The position numbers and the translations under genes are program-made. Below the pieces are notes generated by a model. That model was not told the origin of the DNA and did not search any database. It saw only the letters and a list, made by a program, of their open reading frames with translations. DNA of 21,209 nucleotides from Amulumruptor sp947039275. GTDB taxonomy: Bacteria; Bacteroidota; Bacteroidia; Bacteroidales; Muribaculaceae. Of the stretch, positions 16,182 through 21,209 are shown piece after piece. The stretch spans positions 1-21,209 of the forward strand of contig CAMQYL010000038.1 of assembly GCA_947039275.1 (NCBI GenBank), written 5' to 3'. The first letter of the stretch is position 1. The number at the start of each line of letters is the position of its first letter.

Positions 16182-16256
16182 TGATTAGGATGCTTTTAGA
16201 ATAATTATAGCTGACAAAAGTAGTACTTTAAGCACCAATGACCTCATCAACTATAC

Positions 16257-17870
16257 TCAGTCGTTGACAGGTTGGGGCTGCGTTGAGCTGGGATTGTTCT
16301 GGGCTGCTGTTATCTTGCTGTTTGCCTGGATTTCATCATTAGGTATTGGGAAAAGCATGACAGGACTTTCAGCTGGTATATTGTACACCCAAACTGACGG
16401 CCAACCACCCCCTCGGCGGTCAATAGGCTTCTTGAGACGCATGATGTCAAAGTAGCTCAGTCCCTCACCCCACAGCTCCACACGACGCTGGAACCATACG
16501 GCATCTCTCACATCTTCGGCAGTTGAGGCTGAGCATGTATAGGATGGGTCACGGTATGTCTGGACGAATGAAGTCAGAGTCTGTGCGCCAACTGACGGTG
16601 AACCAGCCATTGCTTGAGCCTCAGCTTTTATAAGATACATCTCCTCAATGCGCATGCGCATGATGTCACAAGCATTTGTGGAAACGCCAAGCACATCCTG
16701 ATATGGAGCAAACTTAACCTGAGCATATGGAGCAAGTCTGGCATTGGCAAATGCCTGTTGGGACGGGGTCAGGTTGTCACTCTTACCATCGGCGTCTAAG
16801 AACCAGCCCTTACGCACATCCGTATCAGGGATGGCATCATATAGTGCACGGTTGACGAAACGCTTTGAGGGAGTCAGAGTAGTGTAACCATAGCAGAATG
16901 ACCCCATAAACGAAGGCCAATTGCAGAGACCTGTCTGCACACAATCATCATTTTCATTTATAGGGAACGCCCACATCACACATGGCTCATCCATTGACCA
17001 AAGTACCGGACCTGCGGCTTCCTGCATGCTCATAGGCTGTCCATCAAAAGCGTTAATAGCACCCTGGGCATCATCAGCCGCTTCTTGCCACTTGCCCATC
17101 AACAGATTGGCACGGGCGCGCAGACCATAAGCTGTCGCAAGACTTGCGCAACGTTTAGGTTTGCTTGACAGCAGCTCATCGGCTGTAACAGGAGTCCTCG
17201 AAAGGTAGTCGACTGCATCATTAAGGTCATCCATTATCTGGGCATACACCTCAGCAACTGAAGCTCGCGGATTTCCGCCAGCAATGGCTACCTCCTCCAT
17301 GTTGCGATCCGTAACGATAGGGACACATGGCGCATTTTCATGTCCGAGATAAGTAAACTGGAATGTCTGAGCCAGATGCATATATGATGCTGCTCGTTCG
17401 GCTTTGGCTTGTGCAATGAAAAACATGGTTTCTTCATTGTCAGAGGTGTCACCTGTGGTCTGCAACAATGTATTCGCTGCATTTATTATCTGATAGGGAT
17501 AATACCAAGCATACGAGGAGTTGCGCGAGGTGGGAGTAGCATCAGACATGCCATTGGCATCCTGGTACCAGTTGTATCCGCTGTTGATGCCGCTGCAATC
17601 CATGCCTCGGCTGTCAAGTACAAGCATGAGACTCGGCATGCCGTAGTCTGACTGCACATTGCCTTCAGTGTAGATTGATGCGAATTGCGATGCCGTGGCA
17701 GAAATGCCCGCCAACGAAGCCACCAATTTCTCAGGGTACTTCTCGGTCAGTTCCTTTTTCTGCTCTGTGGTCGCATAGCCGCCATAAATCTCTGTGTCGA
17801 GATCATTGCAAGCGGTCATGCCTGACAACGTCAGTAGTCCGAGTGTAAGAATTTTATAAGTAGGTTTCAT
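16257..17870 (-). CDS. susD: SusD/RagB-family outer-membrane lipoprotein (right copy)
   Basis: This is the substrate-capturing partner of the right-end SusC. The 537-residue product has a lipoprotein signal ending in GMTAC (Cys21), followed by NDLDTE, which matches the NDLDTL after the lipobox of the left SusD. The C-terminal WFQRRVELWGEGLSYFDIMR block (about 459 onward), RRGGG and VYNIPAE are shared with the left copy. The middle of the protein differs more, as expected if ligand preference has changed. It is the second gene of the operon, 40 bp after susC. Confidence 0.95.
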   Translation of the reverse strand: MKPTYKILTLGLLTLSGMTACNDLDTEIYGGYATTEQKKELTEKYPEKLVASLAGISATASQFASIYTEGNVQSDYGMPSLMLVLDSRGMDCSGINSGYNWYQDANGMSDATPTSRNSSYAWYYPYQIINAANTLLQTTGDTSDNEETMFFIAQAKAERAASYMHLAQTFQFTYLGHENAPCVPIVTDRNMEEVAIAGGNPRASVAEVYAQIMDDLNDAVDYLSRTPVTADELLSSKPKRCASLATAYGLRARANLLMGKWQEAADDAQGAINAFDGQPMSMQEAAGPVLWSMDEPCVMWAFPINENDDCVQTGLCNWPSFMGSFCYGYTTLTPSKRFVNRALYDAIPDTDVRKGWFLDADGKSDNLTPSQQAFANARLAPYAQVKFAPYQDVLGVSTNACDIMRMRIEEMYLIKAEAQAMAGSPSVGAQTLTSFVQTYRDPSYTCSASTAEDVRDAVWFQRRVELWGEGLSYFDIMRLKKPIDRRGGGWPSVWVYNIPAESPVMLFPIPNDEIQANSKITAAQNNPSSTQPQPVND

Positions 17871-17910
17871 CTTAAGTTCGTTTAAAAATATTCATTAAAG
17901 ACTTTCAGTC

Positions 17911-20900
17911 TCAGAATGTGACACGCAGACCTCCGGAAATTACTCGGGCAGGGGAATATGTGGAGTTTTCTGATGACACATAGCTCTGACGAGGATCAAG
18001 ACCTTTACGCTTGCTCCACAAAGCCACATTTTCGGCGGCTCCATATATGCGCAATTCCTCCAATCCCAATTTCTCTATCAAGTTTTTCTTGAATGAATAA
18101 CCGAGAGTGATATTATTGAGTGACAGGAAGTTGCTTGAAATCAGCCAGCGGTCAGTAGCAGCATATCCTTGCGCGAACTGGTCACCCGTGTCCATACGTG
18201 GCACATCGGTGTCACGATTTTCAGGAGTCCAGGCATTGAGCAGGTCTTTATGCATCGCCATACCGAGCGAGCGGGTCTTGCCGCAGTGCATAAAATCATA
18301 GTAGGTGTAATCAAGCAGACGTCCTCCAAACTGATATGCAAACTGGATTGAAAAATCAAATCCATATGCCTTCACAGACGTACCGAAACCGCCGTAACCC
18401 TTAGGCATAAGATTGCCTGAGCCAACACGGTTGGTGATGTAGGCATCCGTCGCACTTGCGGTCTTGTATTCCACTCCGTTGTCATCGAGAGCCCAGTACT
18501 GAGCCTCGCCGTTGTCAGGGTTGACACCGGCATACTTCACCATGTAGAGCTGGTACATAGACTCGCCTTCACGATAGAGGCGGCTGCCGTTTATCCATTC
18601 GCCGTTGAGATCGGGATGCAGTTTGAGAATTTTGTTACCTGCAAAGGTGATGTTGGCATTGATATCCCATTGCACATCCTTGTTTTTGAACAATGTGCCG
18701 TTAAGGTCTATCTCCAGACCGTTGTTACGCATAGAACCGACGTTCATCGGAATCTGGGCATAGCCGAGCGAAGGCGACGTAGGCATGAAATAGAGCATAT
18801 CGGAAGTCTGACGGTTGAAGTATTCGATGCTACCGTCAAGTCTGCCATTGAAGAAACTGAAATCAAAGCCGATGTTGAAGTTGTTCGAAGTCTCCCAGGA
18901 GATGTCGGGGTTGCCCTTGTAATACAACGCGGCATCGTTCCATACACCGTTACCGCCAGTAACGTTGTACATATCCGCATAGGCATACCAATATCCGTAG
19001 CTGTCGCTGCCGAGGTTGTCGTTGCCGTTCTGACCGAATGACGCCTTGAACTTCAGCATGTCGAGCCAAGTCCAATCCTGGGCAAATTTTTCTTTGGAAA
19101 TATCCCATGCACCGCTGACCGACCAGAAGCTACCCCAACGGTGGTCTTTGGCGAATCGTGATGAAGCATCCCGACGGTAAGAACCCATGAAGAAATACTT
19201 GCTGTCATAGTTATATTTCGCATTGACAAGGATGCCTCGTGTGGCATAGCTGTACTGCATGCCTGAAGCATAGTAATTGTCAATCGTGTTGCTGACAAAC
19301 TGTACATCGGGGAAGTACATGTTTTCGCCCTGACCCACAAGATTATCGTGACGCCAGTCAAGGCTCTCATAGCCGGCAAGAATAGACATATTGTGGACAT
19401 TGTTGAACGTGCGCTGGTACGATGCAAGAGCCTGGATATTGAGTGCGCGTGTGCGCATCCAGTAGTTTTGCACTTGACCGTTGATTTCTCTGAACTGTCC
19501 GTATAATCCATTGAGTATCATGTTGCGGCGTGTATTGTCAAGGCTGTAACCTATCGTACCTGTCACATTGAGACCTTCAATAGGGGTGAGGGATGCATAC
19601 CATTTCCCCTGAAAGAAGTCTGTGAGATACTCACGCTTATCGTAATTCAATCCGCTCATAGGGTTAGCTCCATTCATGTAGTTACGGGTTTGATTAGTGT
19701 ATCCGTAACCCGGAGAACCGAAGTCATAGATAGGGAGATTGCGGACAGGGTCATACATTATATTGCCTGCGGCATCACGTACATACATCGGGTAGACTGG
19801 TCCGAGAGAGTTGGTGATAAAGAAAGCATTACCAGCTGAGGTAGACGCATCTTCTCTTGTCTGGTCACGGGGGATGGAGCTATTGGTGTAGACATACGCC
19901 AGATTTGTACCTACCTTAAGCCAGTTGTTAAACTTGTAATCAACGATGGCGCGAGTAGAGAGGCGCTTGAAATCCGAATTTTGGATTATACCATCATCGG
20001 AGAGATATGACCCCGAAAGATAGTAATTGATCTTATCCGTAGCCGCAGAAATAGAAACATTATACTCCTGACGGAAACCGTTGCGGTAAGTACCCTTGTT
20101 CCAATCATCGGGAGTATAATAATACTCTCCATCAGAGTAACCGAGGTGAGCATTAGGGTTTATGTCAAATCGGTTGTTTATAAAGAAACTCTCGCCATCA
20201 GGCACGGTGTATATCTGATAACCTATACCTACGGGGTCATCACCGTTATATCCCCACAAGTTACTATTTGCATACCTGAGCGCAACCTCTTCCGAAGCCC
20301 CTCTGTTGTAGAAGGCATAATTGTAGAGAGCCTGGCCGACAAGTTTCATATACTGGTCTGTATCTGTTATAACATCATAGTCAGATGTCAGACGATGATT
20401 GGCGCCCCAGCGGGCATCAAAAGTGATTTTGACCTTGTCCGAATCACCCTTTTTGGTGGTGACGAGGATGACACCGTTGGCACCGCGGGCACCGTAAAGT
20501 GCGGTAGAGGCGGCATCCTTCAGCACAGTCATTGACTCGATATCCTGAGGGTTGAGCAGATTGATGTCGCCCTCATAAGGCAGACCATCCACCACATACA
20601 GAGGTTGCGTGCTCGCATTGATAGAACCCACACCACGGATAAGGACCTTAGGAGCCGAGCCTGGCTGACCATTGAAGCTCTGGGTCTGAACGCCAGCTAC
20701 CTTGCCTGAGAGAGCGTCGGTAGCAGTGCTCACAAGAGCATCCTGTAGCTGTTCAGCCCCCACTACAGAGGCAGAGCCGGTGTACTCGCTGCGCTTGGCA
20801 GTGCCGTAAGCCACGACCATTACCTCATCAAGGCGATTGGTGGAATTTACGAGTTTGACAGTCATACCGTTAGAAACGGGTACTGTGGCAGTGTGCATAC

Positions 20901-21129
20901 CCACGTAAGAAACCTTTAGCTCCTTGACGCTGGTTGGGATTGAGAGGGTAAACTGACCGTCGATGTTGGTCGCCGTACCCGTACCTCCGCCTACCGGAAG
21001 AACCGTAGCACCCACGAGCGGCTCGCCGTCCTCAGCAGAGAGGACCGTGCCGCTGACCGTATGCGACTGAGCCGCCGCACCCAAAGCCAGCGCGAACACC
21101 GCCGCGAACAATAGCAATAGCTTTTTCAT
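17911..21129 (-). CDS. susC: SusC/RagA-family TonB-dependent outer-membrane transporter (right copy)
   Basis: The 1072-residue paralogue has the same build as the left SusC: signal peptide (1-20), carboxypeptidase-regulatory-like domain (about 23-95), LDEVMVVAYGT (100-110), the plug with VLKDAASTALYGARGANG, and a barrel ending in LRVTF. Its first 24 nucleotides are identical to those of the left copy, although the following codons differ widely. It leads the right-end operon and points inward toward its twin. No ECF sigma factor, FecR-type anti-sigma or hybrid two-component regulator lies nearby inside the window. The substrate is unknown. Confidence 0.95.
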   Translation of the reverse strand: MKKLLLLFAAVFALALGAAAQSHTVSGTVLSAEDGEPLVGATVLPVGGGTGTATNIDGQFTLSIPTSVKELKVSYVGMHTATVPVSNGMTVKLVNSTNRLDEVMVVAYGTAKRSEYTGSASVVGAEQLQDALVSTATDALSGKVAGVQTQSFNGQPGSAPKVLIRGVGSINASTQPLYVVDGLPYEGDINLLNPQDIESMTVLKDAASTALYGARGANGVILVTTKKGDSDKVKITFDARWGANHRLTSDYDVITDTDQYMKLVGQALYNYAFYNRGASEEVALRYANSNLWGYNGDDPVGIGYQIYTVPDGESFFINNRFDINPNAHLGYSDGEYYYTPDDWNKGTYRNGFRQEYNVSISAATDKINYYLSGSYLSDDGIIQNSDFKRLSTRAIVDYKFNNWLKVGTNLAYVYTNSSIPRDQTREDASTSAGNAFFITNSLGPVYPMYVRDAAGNIMYDPVRNLPIYDFGSPGYGYTNQTRNYMNGANPMSGLNYDKREYLTDFFQGKWYASLTPIEGLNVTGTIGYSLDNTRRNMILNGLYGQFREINGQVQNYWMRTRALNIQALASYQRTFNNVHNMSILAGYESLDWRHDNLVGQGENMYFPDVQFVSNTIDNYYASGMQYSYATRGILVNAKYNYDSKYFFMGSYRRDASSRFAKDHRWGSFWSVSGAWDISKEKFAQDWTWLDMLKFKASFGQNGNDNLGSDSYGYWYAYADMYNVTGGNGVWNDAALYYKGNPDISWETSNNFNIGFDFSFFNGRLDGSIEYFNRQTSDMLYFMPTSPSLGYAQIPMNVGSMRNNGLEIDLNGTLFKNKDVQWDINANITFAGNKILKLHPDLNGEWINGSRLYREGESMYQLYMVKYAGVNPDNGEAQYWALDDNGVEYKTASATDAYITNRVGSGNLMPKGYGGFGTSVKAYGFDFSIQFAYQFGGRLLDYTYYDFMHCGKTRSLGMAMHKDLLNAWTPENRDTDVPRMDTGDQFAQGYAATDRWLISSNFLSLNNITLGYSFKKNLIEKLGLEELRIYGAAENVALWSKRKGLDPRQSYVSSENSTYSPARVISGGLRVTF

Positions 21130-21164
21130 AATTGGTTAAGATATTTGGTTAAAAAAACATACTG
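21130..21164 (-). promoter_or_regulatory. Conserved leader upstream of right susC
   Basis: Read on the minus strand it has AGTATGTTTT, a short T-run, AACCAA and AACCAATT just before ATG, closely like the left leader (70-100) with a 3-base length difference. It lies between the terminal repeat and the start codon. Confidence 0.4.
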
Positions 21165-21177
21165 GTGTCATACCTGA

Positions 21178-21209
21178 AAAGTGTAGGGTGTCCGGGCCGG
21201 ACAACGTAC
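21178..21209. repeat. Right copy of 32-bp terminal inverted repeat
   Basis: It is the exact reverse complement of 1-32, ending with the window. It contains TGTAGGG (21182-21188) followed by the GTCCGG-G-CCGGAC hairpin. It lies 48 bp upstream of the right susC start. The next base inward (T against C at position 33 of the left side) breaks the identity. Confidence 0.9.

Noticed and set aside
1..21209. Composite transposon with 32-bp terminal inverted repeats
   Set aside because: No transposase or integrase is encoded, the interior includes a housekeeping gene (ribF), and the ends belong to the same hairpin family found at internal sites.

Overview
The window looks like a piece of a Bacteroidales chromosome. 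It carries two SusC/SusD outer-membrane transporter pairs, and several promoters match the Bacteroidales TTTG-N19/20-TAnnTTTG consensus. Shine-Dalgarno sequences are weak. The moderately GC-rich genes and the palindromic intergenic repeats would suit a gut group such as Muribaculaceae, but that placement is a guess.

Layout. The window starts and ends with the same 32 bp in inverted orientation (1-32 and 21178-21209). Just inside each end is a susC gene followed by susD, both reading inward (left 101-5060 on +, right 21129-16257 on -). The two pairs are clearly paralogous. Between them lie ilvE (branched-chain aminotransferase) and an HD-domain hydrolase on +, then a gene-poor stretch at 7257-8844, then gdhA on -. 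A pepP-dcp operon (Xaa-Pro aminopeptidase and peptidyl-dipeptidase) follows on -, then divergently a YihX-like HAD phosphatase and ribF on +. No glycoside hydrolase, transposase, recombinase, CRISPR array or tRNA was found.

How the genes may work together. With no carbohydrate enzymes present, and with two peptidases, glutamate dehydrogenase and a branched-chain aminotransferase next to the SusCD pairs, the neighbourhood suggests peptide uptake and amino-acid catabolism (compare RagAB, a SusCD-type oligopeptide importer) as readily as glycan uptake. This is inference from context.

Non-coding content. A family of hairpins headed by TGTAGGG occurs nine times, twice as close inverted pairs, and includes the two window ends. 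The header contains GTAG directly 5' of a palindrome, the layout of REP elements mobilised by RAYT (TnpA-REP) transposases. A separate, mirror-ordered composite of hairpins and perfect 40-bp inverted arms sits at 7274-7547. The same gene-poor region has two convergent transcription units, each with a Bacteroidales-type promoter and an intrinsic terminator but no recognisable protein. They may be small RNAs or messages for very small proteins.
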